From Agapetus fuscipes (taxonomy: Eukaryota; Arthropoda; Insecta; Trichoptera; Glossosomatidae), in assembly GCA_951799405.1 (NCBI GenBank), contig OX637332.1:7879001-7943000 (forward strand): a DNA stretch of 64,000 nucleotides, given 5' to 3'. Made by a program: the position numbers and the translations under genes. The notes beneath the pieces are model-generated. The model did no database searches and was not told the origin of the DNA. It was given only the letters and a program-made list of their open reading frames with translations. Shown here piece by piece: positions 20,266 to 32,675 of this stretch (within the stretch, counting starts at the first letter, position 1; the number at the start of each line of letters is the position of its first letter).

Positions 20266-22039
20266 CCTTACCTGCCCAGTATTATTACCTACTTTTTGCC
20301 ATTTAAATATAATTGTAAATACTAATGTGTTTTTGTTATACATATATTATACAGAATATTTATATTTTTTAAAAGCTTTTTCTACATGCACACCGAGTTT
20401 ACAAACTTATTTGATAAGTCACTTGTGCAAAAATGGCATTATATGTAGTGTTGAATAAAAAAACTAGAAGTATATGTTCAAAAAAAATTTATATAAATTA
20501 ACCTAAGAACTTATGATATTGCTCGTATTGTTCACAGACAGCGTGGATCATGTATGGATTATTTTTTCTGAATATCCTCTTAGTTTTCTTTTTTTTTTAA
20601 AACATTCCAGTGGGGAAATTTCATTGCATTTTGCGCTTAGTATAAGATTTTTTATTTATTTTTGTGTCACTTCTCAAGAGAAAAAAACAAATCAACAATC
20701 AAATCAAAACTATGCTGAACCAATTAAAATTGTTCTTTGTATTATTTTAATCTTATCTTGAGATTTGATACGCTCTTTTTATAACGAAACAAGTTTTTAC
20801 ACTGTTTTTGAACAAATTGAATGTACAGCTTCACAAATTCAACAGTAGAAAAAAAACACTTATTTATTGTTATGATGTTTAAATCCCCTTTTGGAGTATA
20901 TTTATTTTTCAAAAAATATATTTGCTAATAAAAGGGCTTGGCTTTTTTTAATTATTATATTTTATAACCTGTAAAAGGTCACATTACAAATTGTTTTTAT
21001 CAAACTCTAGTAAACTGGTCATAATTGACAAAGTTTTTTTTATTAATTATCCATTTATATTTGTGAACCTGTAATCATAATTATTATAACAAAAATTAAC
21101 TCCTTTTTATTCCCAAATATTTTTACTATTCCACTTAATTTCTTAAAAACTGAAAGAAAGGGAAGAATCAAAATATAGATATAGTATTTCATTATAAACC
21201 TTAACACATTTTTTATATTTTTATTTATTAATTTGATATTTCAACATGAAAAAATCACAAAAAAGTATAGTTTTATTTTTACGAAATATCAGAAAAAAAT
21301 TCAAAAACTTTTTTATACACGAGTATCTGTCATCAAAGTTATTCTAATTTTATAAAAAGCACGTTTTTTTTTTCATAATATATCACTTATCTTATTTATT
21401 TTTAGGTAATTATTTTATCAAATTTAGGTTTTCAATATTTTGGTATGAAAAATAGGTTGTTTGGAATTAAAATTGGCAAGAAAGATAATAAAACTAAAAT
21501 GGAAAAAAAACCGTAATTCTTATCTCCTTAACATGTTTTTAATAATAAAGTCGTTGAAAAAGTAATCTGAATCTAAAAAAATAAATATTAATAGAAAAAG
21601 AAAACAAATAATTTTAATTCCAGTTAATAATATGAATGGTTGGTTTAAACAGGGCACTTAGTATCAAAAGCTCACGCAGGGATCTTGAGGTGTAATTCAG
21701 GCAAAAACAGTGCTTACCAAATAAATCAGCTGGATATTATTATAATAAGTAAATTGAGTCCTATAGAATCAAATACGTCAATCTAAACATGTATTCTAAC
21801 TGCAGCTGAAATGTTTATTTTTCTACTCCCATTTGATAATTTAGATACTCTTTATGAAACGTCACAACGGAATCACAACGCCATACATTTCTACAACCCG
21901 TTACGTAATGACCATTACGCTACGGCTATCCCTTGTAGAAATGGAAAAAAAAAAAAATTTGGAACTTTTTTCTCAGTTTGAAAACATCAGTCTTGTATGG
22001 GTTTGCCATCCTTAGTAACCTATAATAAACTATTTATTT

Positions 22040-22220
22040 TTCTGATGATGATAAAGATGTAGAATCCATCTTTTCAAATAATTATTTTGTAAGCTGCTTT
22101 ATTCTTTTTGGAAGGCTGCTACGTTTCGTCAGTAACATATGACTGAATAAAGCAGCCTACAAAATAATTACTTGACCATGGTCTACAAGCCCGAAAAGAT
22201 GGATTCTACATCCTTATCAT
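22040..22220. repeat. Foldback element (long imperfect palindrome)
   Basis: GATGTAGAATCCATCTTTTC at the left is inverted at the right (GAAAAGATGGATTCTACATC). An inner pair, ATAATTATTTTGTAAGCTGC and its complement, nests inside. The centre has CGTTTCGTCAG, similar to part of the GAAAC-containing motif of the other foldbacks. Confidence 0.7.
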
Positions 22221-23221
22221 CATCATCTGAAGCCGGCCATGAAAACCTAAAAACACTTGTATTTATTTTTCGTTTGCCTAGCAACATAAAAAGCAATATA
22301 AAACGGAAAGCAACTAAAAATTCTTTATCTTTTTCTGAAAATGTGATGTTGGTATATTTTTACAATCAAGCAAAGCTAATTCATTTTACGCATTTTAGTC
22401 GACGTACCCAATGACTACTTAAATCTGAAACCGCCGAAGTTATTTATCAAAATGGTATACTTTTTAAAAAAGTAGTCAGAAGGCTTGAAGGAAAATAATC
22501 CAAGATATTATTTACACGGCAAAAAATAATCACTTTTATAATCAGCATGATAAATTATATGTTCAGGCAAAGGTACGGTTTTAATTACTGAAAATAGACG
22601 AGAACATTGCAATAGCTATTACTTCTTATTTATTATTTACTTCATGGTCGTAGAAAAAGTATTGTATGCTGCTGCACGTAATTAGCCATTGTAACATTCA
22701 TACTATCTATTGTCTAAACTAACACTCCTGTTACAATGACCCTCATTACTTGGCAGTGGCATAAATAACTTTTATCTATTTTTTCAAAAATAAGAATGGA
22801 AGGAATAAGGAATGGAAACCTTGGAAATCATTTTCTTATCATTTCCAAAAAAATATCTGATATTTGAAAGAAACGATTACTGCCTTGGACTGTATAGAAC
22901 TCCATTATTTTAATGGAATGAAAGTTCTGTAGTTCCTTTATGATTCAATGTTCATACTTATGAATAAAAAATAAAATGGTTCAATCAACCGTAAAAACTG
23001 TGTATTCACTCAAATTCCATTTTGTTTCATTGTGAACCATCAAAGTAGTTACACCGTTAGATTCAGGTTTTTTTTTTTAATATTGTACCATTATTGCAAT
23101 GACTTTTTATTTCACATTTTTAACTGCCTTTGTTTTATGCTCAGTGAACAGCTCAGTTAATAGAATGCTTTCCAAACTGGTTAAACACCAAAAACATTTC
23201 AAAATACTTGGAGGTTGCTAA

Positions 23222-23470
23222 TTTTTTTTATTTTGAAGATGAATGCAATTTATCAACAAATTTTTGTGGCCAGAAATACGTATTATTATCATTTTTTTAA
23301 TGAATATTAATGAATAATTTACCCAATGACATCTGTTCAACCCGGGTCAAAGCTACTTTTGATAGGGTACGCAGCGACTCGAACTTGCTCTTATTTCAAA
23401 AACATTTATTCTAGTGCCAAGGCCTTATCCCCTTGACCATAGAGTTGACAATTCTTAGATCTGTTGCCCT
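23222..23470 (-). mobile_element. tRNA-derived SINE, family 2 (SINE2), diverged copy
   Basis: Reverse orientation. It matches the family at 39664 and 47522: GAATGCAAT near the 3' end, TGGCCAGAAA, the TACCCAATGACATCTGTTCAACC block, and a decayed tRNA head ending near TTATCCCCTTGACCATAG. Confidence 0.65.
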
Positions 23471-23907
23471 GATAACCCCCTTTTAAGACTTAATTTCTTT
23501 CGATGTTAAATGCATTTTTCACCATTTGTTGCCTATCTTTTAGGTGCATGCGCCTGTATAAGACGCACACCCCTGGCTTGCGTCTAAAATCAGGTTTTCA
23601 GTGTTTGGTTCCTACCATTTCTTGTTTTTCTGTTCATGTAACCCAAATTATAGTACCGGCAAGGTACTACTTTCTGAGGAGCAAGGAGACCTCACTCTAT
23701 TTGTACTGGTTGTTGAAAGGCTAAATAATATGTTCCATTTTCATCTAATGCAACACTGCAGGGACAAAGCAACAAAAAGTTACATGGTATATGTGCAGCA
23801 TTGTTAAAACCGCACAAAATATCATCTTTCAAAGTTCTAATACGATTCCCGGGTCAATTTGCTTTGCAATTGTCTTATTTTCAATCATATTTTACATTAA
23901 ATAGAAG

Positions 23908-24197
23908 TTTTAGGCTTACACAGCCGGCTGATGATGCTCGAGAGATGTTTTCCGGGATGAGTTGCCATGGTTTGTGGGAACTGGAGCTTAAACACGTTTT
24001 GCCCATGTCTATGATGGGCTTCTTCAGCGTGAAAGTGAAATGAAGAAGATTATCTTATTTCACAGTTCATCAAGATCATCTTCATCATTTCATTTTCTCA
24101 CTGAAGAAGCCTATCATAGACATGGGTGAAACGTCCGAAAACTCCAGCTCCCACAGATCACTGCAACACTGATCTCAGAAAACAACTCTCCAGCATA
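23908..24197. repeat. Foldback repeat with hammerhead-like cores, copy 1
   Basis: Arms of about 130-140 bp: the left contains TTAGGCTTACACAGCC and GATGGGCTTCTTCAGCG, the right its diverged complement. On the plus strand the right arm has CTGAAGA at 24101-24107, then stem II (GCCTAT/ATGGGT, one G-T and one T-G wobble), GAAAC at 24128-24132 and GTC. On the minus strand the left arm has CTGAAGA and a perfect stem II, but AAAAC in place of GAAAC. This is the oldest-looking of three related copies. Confidence 0.75.
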
Positions 24198-25164
24198 TTT
24201 TACGTTACACACAAACCAATTCATGTCTGGGTTATTTTATAATAGGTACATATCTATCCTGCTACTAAATGACCCCTTATCATAGAAGCAATAACAAATA
24301 ATGACCTTCACCTTGCTGGGATTGAATAATAGATTAGTTATCTAGTTGCTTCAACTGAGTAGGCAATTTTAACTATCAGCTTCAATGAAGGGGAGTATAG
24401 CAATCTAATGAAAATACACTATTAAAATCACCATTTAAAGTTAATCTTGACGTTTTGAAACAAATCAGATAAAATCTCTTATTTGCGCAATGATAAAAGT
24501 TGTAAATTTGGTTCAACGCCCATTGATATGATACTGACCAGCCTGAATTAAGGGCAGTTCAAGCAATGCGACAGCACCAGGGGCCCTAAGTTCAAGGGGC
24601 TTCAAAACTCTTATAAAATATCATTTGAATTAAATTTTTATTGGGTTCCCTTTCACTAAGTAACCAGGATTGTTTAACCGATCCTGACTAAATTTCTTAA
24701 TAAAGTACAAGTCAGCAGAAAAAATAAACCTATATATTGAATTGAAACATGGCAAAATCGGATGAATCAAACTTTTTGCTACTGATCAATAGATGAAATA
24801 GAAGTTTTTAAGCAAACTTGAGTGTGTAAAGTTGGGACTTATAAATGCTGCATTTGTGCTTACAAAAGAAAACGGCAACCTTGAATCAACATAAATTCTG
24901 CAACTCTTGCTGCACCTCCGTCAAAAAGGCAAGCCCTTTTTTATATTTTTACATTTTTTTTACAGTGTGAGTGGCCAGCCTCATACCAAACTAAAAGTTG
25001 AGGTAATTTGCTCACCACATTTAAATTCTTTAAAGTTGAAGGGCTTGAAAAAATATAATCATCAAAAAAGATTTGAAAAACTTTACTCTTAGACAGAACA
25101 AATGGATGCACATATAAAAGTGTGAAAAATGTGACATTACTTCACCGGGCTAAATAGGTTAGGT

Positions 25165-25829
25165 CAGGGATGGCGAACCTTTGTGAGACTGAGTGCCAAA
25201 AAAATTTTTTTTTTAATAAAATAATTTGTGTCGTGTGCCACATGCCATGGAAATAAAAATGCATCAAATGTTTGTGTAACTTCAGATTTTTAATAAAAAC
25301 AAAAATTAATACACCGAGGAATATATAATTAAGAAGAAAATACACGTCGCTATTTAAATATTTTGTTAATAGTCTGGTCGATAGCTCAGTTGGTAGAGTG
25401 CTTGCATTCCATGCCGTGAGCTCGGGTTCGAATCGAGGGTGTCAGAAATGATTTTCCGTTTCGGTGTTTATTTCAAACCCCAAAATAAAATACCGGCAAG
25501 GTTTACTCAGCCTTCACAAAAAATGAGTACCAGCCCTCCCGGGAGCTGGAAAACCCCCACTTCAACTGAAGTGGTTGGCGTAAGGCCGACCCCCTTACCT
25601 GTAAAAATAAATAGGTTCAACTCGCCACATGCGACCCCTTCGGGGATAACGTGGCAAGAAGTTACACTATATGTGTAGCTTAGTTGCATTTTTGCGTTTT
25701 TTTTTAAATACTGTTTCTATCTTTTTTTTTTTTTCTTATACACTTTTATTTTTTCTCCTCATTCGCGTGCCACGCAAAATCGTCTCGCGTGCCACCTGTG
25801 GCACGCGTGCCATAGGTTCGCCATCCCTG
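25165..25829. mobile_element. hAT-type MITE with nested SINE1
   Basis: Terminal inverted repeats CAGGGATGGCGAACC and GGTTCGCCATCCCTG. A perfect 8-bp target duplication GGTTAGGT lies at 25157-25164 and 25830-25837, diagnostic of the hAT superfamily. No transposase ORF. About 320 bp of the interior is a SINE1 insertion; without it the element is about 345 bp. GTGCCACATGCC and CGCGTGCCAC repeats lie in the subterminal regions. Confidence 0.9.
25372..25690 (+). mobile_element. SINE1 copy 3 with complete tRNA-like head
   Basis: The head has an A box in TAGCTCAGTTGGTAGAG and a B box GGTTCGAATC, the internal RNA polymerase III promoter of a tRNA. A family-specific body and the 3' end TGTAGCTTAGTTGCA follow. 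It sits inside the hAT MITE, so it is younger than that MITE insertion. It is not a functional tRNA gene, since it lacks a closing acceptor stem. Confidence 0.85.
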
Positions 25830-26522
25830 GGTTAGGTTAACTTCAGTACAAAATTAAGTAGGTAATTAAAAAAAAAAAAAAACGCTATCTACCACATTTA
25901 GAATAAACGTCAAACATATACGTTTCACAATTTTGAAAAATTATCATAAATCCATTTTTTTTATTTACTGTGGATGACATCACATAGCCTGTTTAGGAGT
26001 CTTTGATTCTGCGGAGTCTATTGCTTGTGTATTCAGGGTATTAATATTCATGAATGTTCTTAATTCAAAATGTCACCAGTTTTCCTCCTGCACAATACTT
26101 GGTATAATTGCTTGCATAATTTAAAGAAGTGTGACAGATTTTCTTTGTCTTTGTTTTATTTATATCTCCTCTAAGGCGTCCACTGTTTGTTATTCCCATA
26201 TCTTGTGTCAATATATAATTGTTATGAATGTTAAGTACACTCTTATTTTTTATTTCAAAAGCCCTCTTTTGAAAATTATGAACTAGCATCGAGCTCAAAC
26301 TCAAAACGCTTTTAAATAAGTGAAGGAAACGTAAAGAAATTTGTGTACCTTTTATTTTAAAAAAAACATTTGTAATATATGTAAAAATATTGTTGAACCG
26401 TGTTATGGTGAGCGAATCAAGACGGCGACTTTGACTTACATGTTTCTAATAAAACAACGCCGGTTAGAGCCCCATCGGGCTCCTTGACAATATCTTTGAC
26501 CTTGAGCTTAAATTAAAAAAGT

Positions 26523-26785
26523 TTTTAATTGAAAATCATTCCTTGACTAATAGAGCGGTTTGAGGCTGAACACCCATTGTAAAAAAATTATCACTTTTCC
26601 AATGTCATCCCTGTTTCAGGGAAGGGCGGCAAGATTTGCATGTTTGTGTTCATTTGAGATTTGAGATTTTATTTTGCTTGTACACATGCTGCATGTGTAA
26701 GTGGGAAATAACACGTGTTTTCTGGTAGGTGTGATATTATTATGAATCTTAAATGTTGGCTACTTAGATTGTAGATTATAGATAA
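26523..26785 (+). repeat. R235 repeat copy (forward, diverged)
   Basis: Begins CCTTGACTAATAGAGCGG, contains CCTGTTTCAGGGAAGG, and ends CTTAGATTGTAGATTATAG. Landmarks as in 57688-57925. Confidence 0.7.
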
Positions 26786-26844
26786 CTTATATAGATCATT
26801 AAATAAAAGTATAAATTATTTATTGAGAATAAAGAATGTGCCTC

Positions 26845-26905
26845 TTGTCAGGCGAAAACAGGTTGGTGACTTGTATTTCGCTTCACACATTTATTGAAAA
26901 AAAAA
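26845..26905 (+). repeat. SINE2 3'-end fragment
   Basis: GTCAGGCGAAAACAGGTTGG, then TTCACACATTTATTGAAAAAA matches the 3' end of the SINE2 copy at 39664. Confidence 0.55.
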
Positions 26906-27825
26906 GAATGCAATTCACAATATTTTATATTGGCCTAAACCACAGGTACAACCCAAGATTTTTTTTGAAATGAGAAATATAAACACAGATTATGTAATTT
27001 TCTATGCATGTACGTTTGCTTCACTTTTAAAATTTGATAGGTTTCCACCTTTGATTCAATATAACTCATACATGGCAGCCCAAAGATATCTGCAAATTCC
27101 AAGGACAAAAAAATTGTGACGTCTCACTACCCAGTTGCTAGGAAAAGGCAAATTAATATTTTGATATGGGTTACTGAGCACGTGGATCACATAGACCTGA
27201 GGCATTGACCAGTCTACAAGATAATCTTATTTTGTATTTTGTGACGAGTCTATTGGGAACCAAACTAGTGATATTCCTTTGTTAAACAAACACTGACAAC
27301 ATTGCCTTTGACCACCAGGGGACTAAAGATATGATGGAAACATGTTATAATATTTTGAGATAATGAAATAATAATATTTAGGTGATTTATTTGTTGAACG
27401 CTTTTCAAACGCACCTCAAGAGCCCTTTGGAATCATGGTACGCTATAGTAAGCTCCAATTTTTCTAACAAAACCCAGCTGCTGTAAGGCTGGATGAACCT
27501 TTTGTGACTGGTATTTGATAAATACAGATGTATTTTTCAACCCAGCAAATAGAATACTTTTGGTGCTCTCCATTCAATTTTCTATTTTCATTTTAACTGC
27601 ATTTATTAGAATATAATTCAAAATTCTTACTTGATGTTGGTTTGAGAATCAGAATTTTCTCAAAACAATTTTCAGACGTGGTTGAACACATCTCAAATTG
27701 AATATCTTCCATTTTTGTTGAAAATAATGCATAAGAAATTCATTTTACTTCTTGCTATGACTCAAATTAAAGCAATTCAAATTTGAAACATTAATTTCAA
27801 GGTTAAATACATTATTAACCTTAAA

Positions 27826-28040
27826 GGCTGTAGAAAATGGTTCACTTTGCCAATGTCACTCCTGTTTCAGGGAAGATAGGCAGGAGTTGCAGGGTGTATG
27901 TTCATTTGAGATTCGTGTTTTTATATTGTAGGACTACATGCGGCATGTTTAAGCGTGAACTTAAACATGTCTATTTTGTGAAAATGCATATAATGTGAAT
28001 CTCTAATGTTACTTATATTTTGCAACTTAGATTAGATTAG
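27826..28040 (+). repeat. R235 repeat copy (forward, diverged)
   Basis: TGGTTCACTTTGCCAATGTC, CCTGTTTCAGGGAAG, GTTCATTTGAGATT, and a CTTAGATTAGATTAG end. The start is truncated. Confidence 0.7.
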
Positions 28041-28590
28041 CTTGCATGGCATGCTCCCCAAGATTATTTTTACATTTTATTTTTAACACTTCTCTTTAAA
28101 AGCCAAACTATTCACTTCAATAATAAAAATGTGAGTTAATTATTTACAATAATTATTTTGCAAGCGAAAACATTACTTTCTTTATTCAAGCAAATAACAA
28201 AAATAAATTGCGTGTTTTCAGAAAAGTGCTAGTGAACAAAATAAACATGGATATATTATTATGTATATTTATGTTTCCGATTATAGCGGATTATAATGGT
28301 CCACAGATCATACTGAGCATGGGGATAATCAAAGTAGAGCTGTCATCATGAAAAACAGTTACTTTTTATACTTCAACCTGAAGTTAGTTGTGTTGTTGAT
28401 GTAGAAAAATAATACTAGCCATTAACTTCATCAGTTTGAAAGCCTTCTATCTGCCACAAGTTAATCTGTATAATCTGTGTAAGGCCATAATCCATATAAA
28501 ATGAAGTTGAAACCAATTTCCTAGTATTTTCAAATACATAAATCATGTGTTTGTTGTACATTTGTATTATAAATAATTTATATATAAATA
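28041..28590. other. No gene seen
   Basis: AT-rich DNA. The minus ORF at 28415-28651 has no recognisable domain and partly lies in the following MITE. Confidence 0.4.
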
Positions 28591-28752
28591 CAGTAGGAGC
28601 TTGATAATGCAAAATGTCCAGTAGTTTTTCATTTTCAAACAAAGCTCTCATGTTTTGTTTTCTTTACAAACTAGCTGACTTTTCCAATCATTCAGCAGTT
28701 CCAAAAACCTGGCATTGCAAAAAATGGATGTTAAATTAACAAGCACCTACTG
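28591..28752. mobile_element. Short MITE with CAGTAGG termini
   Basis: CAGTAGGAGCTTGATAATG at the left and an inverted CATTAACAAGCACCTACTG-like end at the right (diverged inside). 162 bp, no ORF. CAG ends recall pogo/Tigger-type MITEs, but no clean TA duplication is seen. Confidence 0.5.
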
Positions 28753-29240
28753 TCGCTCTTATTGTGATTAAAAATATTTTTATCAAGTATTATTTAAATT
28801 AATAATTGCAATTTTTTTTTATTAGGTATCAGGATCAAAACTTTGCTAATATGTTCTAATTATAGCTAATAATATAAATTATAAATCACATTACCGATAC
28901 TTTTGTTTTTAATTATAAGAAATTAAAATTATTATGTTGCTCAATAATATATTTGTATTTCTATGCATACTGTCTTTTACATTTGGTTTTCTGTAACAGC
29001 TGTTTTCAGCAGCCTGCTGAACTTAGTTTTTGTATTTTTTTTACACTTTAAGATTCTGCTAATTCCCATCGATATATTTTAATACATATATATTATTTAG
29101 ATGTTTGAAAGCAATTTTTAAAATAAAAACCATATATTGGTGGGTATTTTTCATTTTTATCTATATAACGCCATCTCTGAATCTACATACAAAGCTATTT
29201 GCTAATGTATTATAAAGTTTGTAATCAAAAAAGCTTTTAA

Positions 29241-29623
29241 CCCTTTCAGACCGTGGGTATGTTTAAACATACACAGATTTCAAAATTTTATCATGGTAGG
29301 TACAAAACTCATAGAGGCGTGGAATTTTTTTTATTTGCTAGCTGGTATTCTTGCTTACAGCATTATATTTTTTCTTTATGTTTCTTGCTTGCATTTTAAC
29401 CGCCATAACGTCTGTCAACTGTCAAGCCGGCTTGCGTTTCAACTCTGACAATTTTTCCCCTTAAAAATCGTCAATTTTCAAGGTAAATTGAAAAAAAAAA
29501 AATCTATAATTTTAACACTAAAAAAAAAAAAAAGATTGGAAATTTTTTTAAAAAATATAAATAAAGAAATCCACACTAAAAAATTTTTTTTTTTATCTAG
29601 AAATATGGTCAGGTCTGAAAGGG
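29241..29623. mobile_element. piggyBac-type MITE with TTAA target duplication
   Basis: Ends CCCTTTCAGACC and GGTCTGAAAGGG, flanked by TTAA at 29237-29240 and 29624-29627. TTAA duplication and CCC termini are the piggyBac hallmark. No transposase; 383 bp. A small palindrome (GTATGTTTAAACATAC) lies just inside the left end. Confidence 0.8.
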
Positions 29624-29629
29624 TTAAGT

Positions 29630-30870
29630 AAATTTAACAGATGGTGTACTTCAAAATTTCTTTGAAAAATAATTTATTTTCCATATTATTATCTTATTAT
29701 TTTTTAAGAAATTAAGAAGTATTTTAACTTTATAATCTGTTTTTAACAAATATAACCCTGTAATACAACAAAAAATATTGTATCATTTTGAGATAAATAA
29801 ATTTCTTTACAAGATAATATTTTGAGAGTTGTTTTTACCTGTTTTTTTTATTTATATGATTTTCCATGTAAAATATATTTTTACAGGAACATACACCATG
29901 TCTTATAGCTTTCAAGTAAAAATCAGTTTGAGGTTTAGAATGAATTAAAGAAAATGAGGAAAAAAGGATTGAAATAAAGAAATCATTTGATGAAAAATAT
30001 TTTTGTTTATTATAACACTTTGCAATGTACCTATAGGTACTATACGAAAATTAAAATTTAAGTAAATAATAAATAGAGTATGTTTTTAATGAAAAAATAA
30101 GGATTTTGACTAACCATTTGCTATAATCAAGGTTTAGTTAAAGAGTAAAATGGGTTTTACTAAAAACTTGTGTCATTTTAAGTAAATCAATGTTTAATAT
30201 TGCCTGAGAACAATATTGTTCAGTATTTTAATGATTTGATTTCTTTACCTAAGGTGAAATACAGTATCAATTTGTAAAGAATTTCAGGTGTGAGTAATAT
30301 GTTGTGAAAATGAAAATCATTCTACAAACTTATAATTATTTATTTTTCAAAGAAGCCCTTCATTATCCCCTATGCTTATTTTATTTAAGTAAAGAAATAT
30401 TTTAAATAAATTAAATTATAACAGATGGTACTGATACACTTTTAATGTTAACATAAATTAAACAAAAATCAGTCATATCTAATAATTTTTAACAAAAAAT
30501 AATTAATTTCCTTAAAAAAAAATGAGAGACACTAAATGAAGTGATTATTCCAATGGTAAATAAATTAATTTAAAAATTATCTTGAATGTGGGAACCACAA
30601 TAAACATTTCTACAATTATATGATATTCTTTCAAGTACCAATAAATATCAGAAATCAGAATCAGGTAAAAAAAAAAATATGCAAAATCTGAACACAACAT
30701 TGCTTTTTTAAACTTTACATCATGTTTTTTTTCTGAACACTGCTCTTCTCATTTTTTTGTAATGAATATTTTCTCTTTTCAATCTGAATGATATGTCTTA
30801 CATAATAAGAACTAAATTTATTTTTAAGAAAAATGGAGGTAGATTTTTAGGTAGAACATTCACTCTCGAT
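29630..30870. other. AT-rich spacer, no gene seen
   Basis: Low-complexity AT-rich DNA. No ORF, RNA gene or clear repeat. Confidence 0.4.
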
Positions 30871-30871
30871 A

Positions 30872-31146
30872 GGGGCTGTCCATATATTACGTCATTCGCA
30901 TTAAGGGGGGGGGGGGTCTGGTCTGCTGATGATGGCAAATGATGTACTAGTACCAAAAGTGACGTCGTTCTTGTAAATACCAATTTCTACAAAATAGTAT
31001 GCAAGTAATATAACATTATTAATTATTAAGCTCATCCATTATTACAGCAACAGGGAGGGGGGGGGGTCATTAGATAATGACTATAGGATGATTGTAAGGG
31101 GGGGGGGGGGGGTCAAAAATCGATGACGTAATTTATGGACGGCCCC
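30872..31146. mobile_element. PIF/Harbinger-like MITE with long G runs
   Basis: Inverted ends GGGGCTGTCCATATATTACG and its near-complement (ATTTATGGACGGCCCC), flanked by a 3-bp ATA on both sides (30869-30871, 31147-31149). The 3-bp duplication and GGG ends suggest PIF/Harbinger. It has three unbroken G runs of about 9-16 on the plus strand near 30905, 31055 and 31100. No ORF. Confidence 0.7.
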
Positions 31147-31303
31147 ATATTCTATTCATTTAAAAAATCATCTTATCCGACAAACTACTACTCTCTCAGT
31201 CTTTCTCATCAGAACAGATCATGTCTCCTGTTTCGCATTTACTCAAGGACAAATACTTCATACATTCACCAAATTCATTACCATGTTTCAAAAAGTAATT
31301 TTT

Positions 31304-31420
31304 CAATGAATAAATATTACAATGAATAAATATTACAATGAATAAATATTACAATGAATAAATATTACAATGAATAAATATTACAATGAATAAATATTAC
31401 AATTAATAAATATTACAATG
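31304..31420 (+). repeat. 16-bp minisatellite
   Basis: About seven copies of AATGAATAAATATTAC, nearly identical; the sixth or seventh has AATTAATAAA. Confidence 0.9.
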
Positions 31421-32062
31421 ATAACATTTGGTTTACATAAACTACATTATTTACGTATCTATCAAGTTTTTCAAGTGAGAGAGCACAAAAACATTTTTTT
31501 TTTGATTGAAGGGGAAAATATCACAGAGAGAGATTCTTACTAAGGATACTATTTTTATAATACCTTTCAACAACTTGATTATTAGAAAGAATGATCTAAA
31601 ATAGACAAGTACCCCCAGAATAAAATATTAGACAAACTCTGATTAATCGTGTATATAAAAAAAAGTATGAAAACTAAATCGCTCACTAGGAGAGCTGTCG
31701 TATGTTACATACATTTTTGTAGGTATATATGCGATCGAGGGGAGTTCATGTAATTTTTATTCTCGGAGAAGGTGAAAAAAGCTACTCTCTATACACAATT
31801 ACCTTAGAACCATTTATAACCAGTGGCAAAAGCTCCATAAAGGCAAATAATTATTGCCTTACTCAAAAAAGTACAAGAAAATCCTGAAGAGTTTTGATCT
31901 GAAATGATTTTAAGTATCAAAAGACCTTTAAAGGCAAAGCATGCACATAAGTATGTACCTACTAGCGCTGATTTGTTAATAAATTAATATCTGGTCTTTC
32001 AGGAATCAGAAAAAATCAATATGGTTGCCTAACCATTTCGTATATCCCGTGATTTCATCATA

Positions 32063-32366
32063 TTTTTTTTTTTTTTTTTTTTTTTTTGTGCACAACAGGT
32101 TTCCCTTATTACAGTGCACCCTCACACAGTCATTAACAAGCTGGGAGGAACTCTTTAACTAGATCTTTGAATGATTCTAAGCTAATGTAAAAAATGTCTA
32201 TGTCAGCGGAGTTAATCAGAGTAACACTCCGAGTTAAGGCATGTTGCGCCATGACGTCGGTACGGGACAGCGGTACATGAAAAAGTTCATGCCGTCTTCC
32301 CCGGCCGTAGCCATCTGGCACATAAAGCTCAAAACTCTCTAACAGGGTGGGGCTAATATTCATCAT
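32063..32366 (-). pseudogene. LINE 3' end with poly-A tail
   Basis: The minus strand encodes YVPDGYGRGRRHELFHVPLS followed by the ITLE-type end IFYISLESFKDLV, a non-LTR RT C terminus. The T-run at 32065-32087 is its poly-A tail. 5'-truncated at the junction with the next element. Confidence 0.65.
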
Positions 32367-32605
32367 ATCCCGTGCTTTCCGGTTTGCGGGCCCAATGGAG
32401 TGGAACAGACTACCGCCTAATGTGAGGAAGGCAGAAACTGTTGGTGTCTTTAAAGGAGCACTAAAGACCCATCTTTACAAAAATCTTATCCGTGATTTGA
32501 GAGGGCCCTTGAGGTGTCACACACAAAAATGGCGCTCTTTTATTATGTGTAGGTACCTTATAAATAAATTATCCTTGTATATATATATATATATATCCAT
32601 GCACT
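32367..32605 (+). pseudogene. CR1/Jockey-like LINE 3' end, copy B
   Basis: Encodes RFAGPMEWNRLPPNVR and FKGALKTHLYKN, then the same 3' UTR (GAGAGGGCCCTTGAGGTGT, TGGCGCTCTTTTATT) and AATAAATTATCCT plus AT-dinucleotide tail as copy A at 2216. Confidence 0.75.
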
Positions 32606-32675
32606 TCCCTGTATAAAAAGTACAGATGTTCAGAGATTTTTTGACGGAAATTATGAAATCTACGAATCAAGGCAT

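Larger units (their letters stand above)
18400..23220. other. AT-rich gene-poor stretch
   Basis: No coding gene recognised. It holds an inverted-repeat pair at 19116-19270, a weak possible LINE remnant at 20050-20265, a foldback at 22040-22220, and otherwise low-complexity AT-rich sequence. It may include distal 3' UTR of QSOX. Confidence 0.5.

Noticed and set aside
25380..25440. tRNA gene
   Set aside because: A and B boxes are present, but there is no closing acceptor stem and the sequence continues into a SINE body shared with two other copies.
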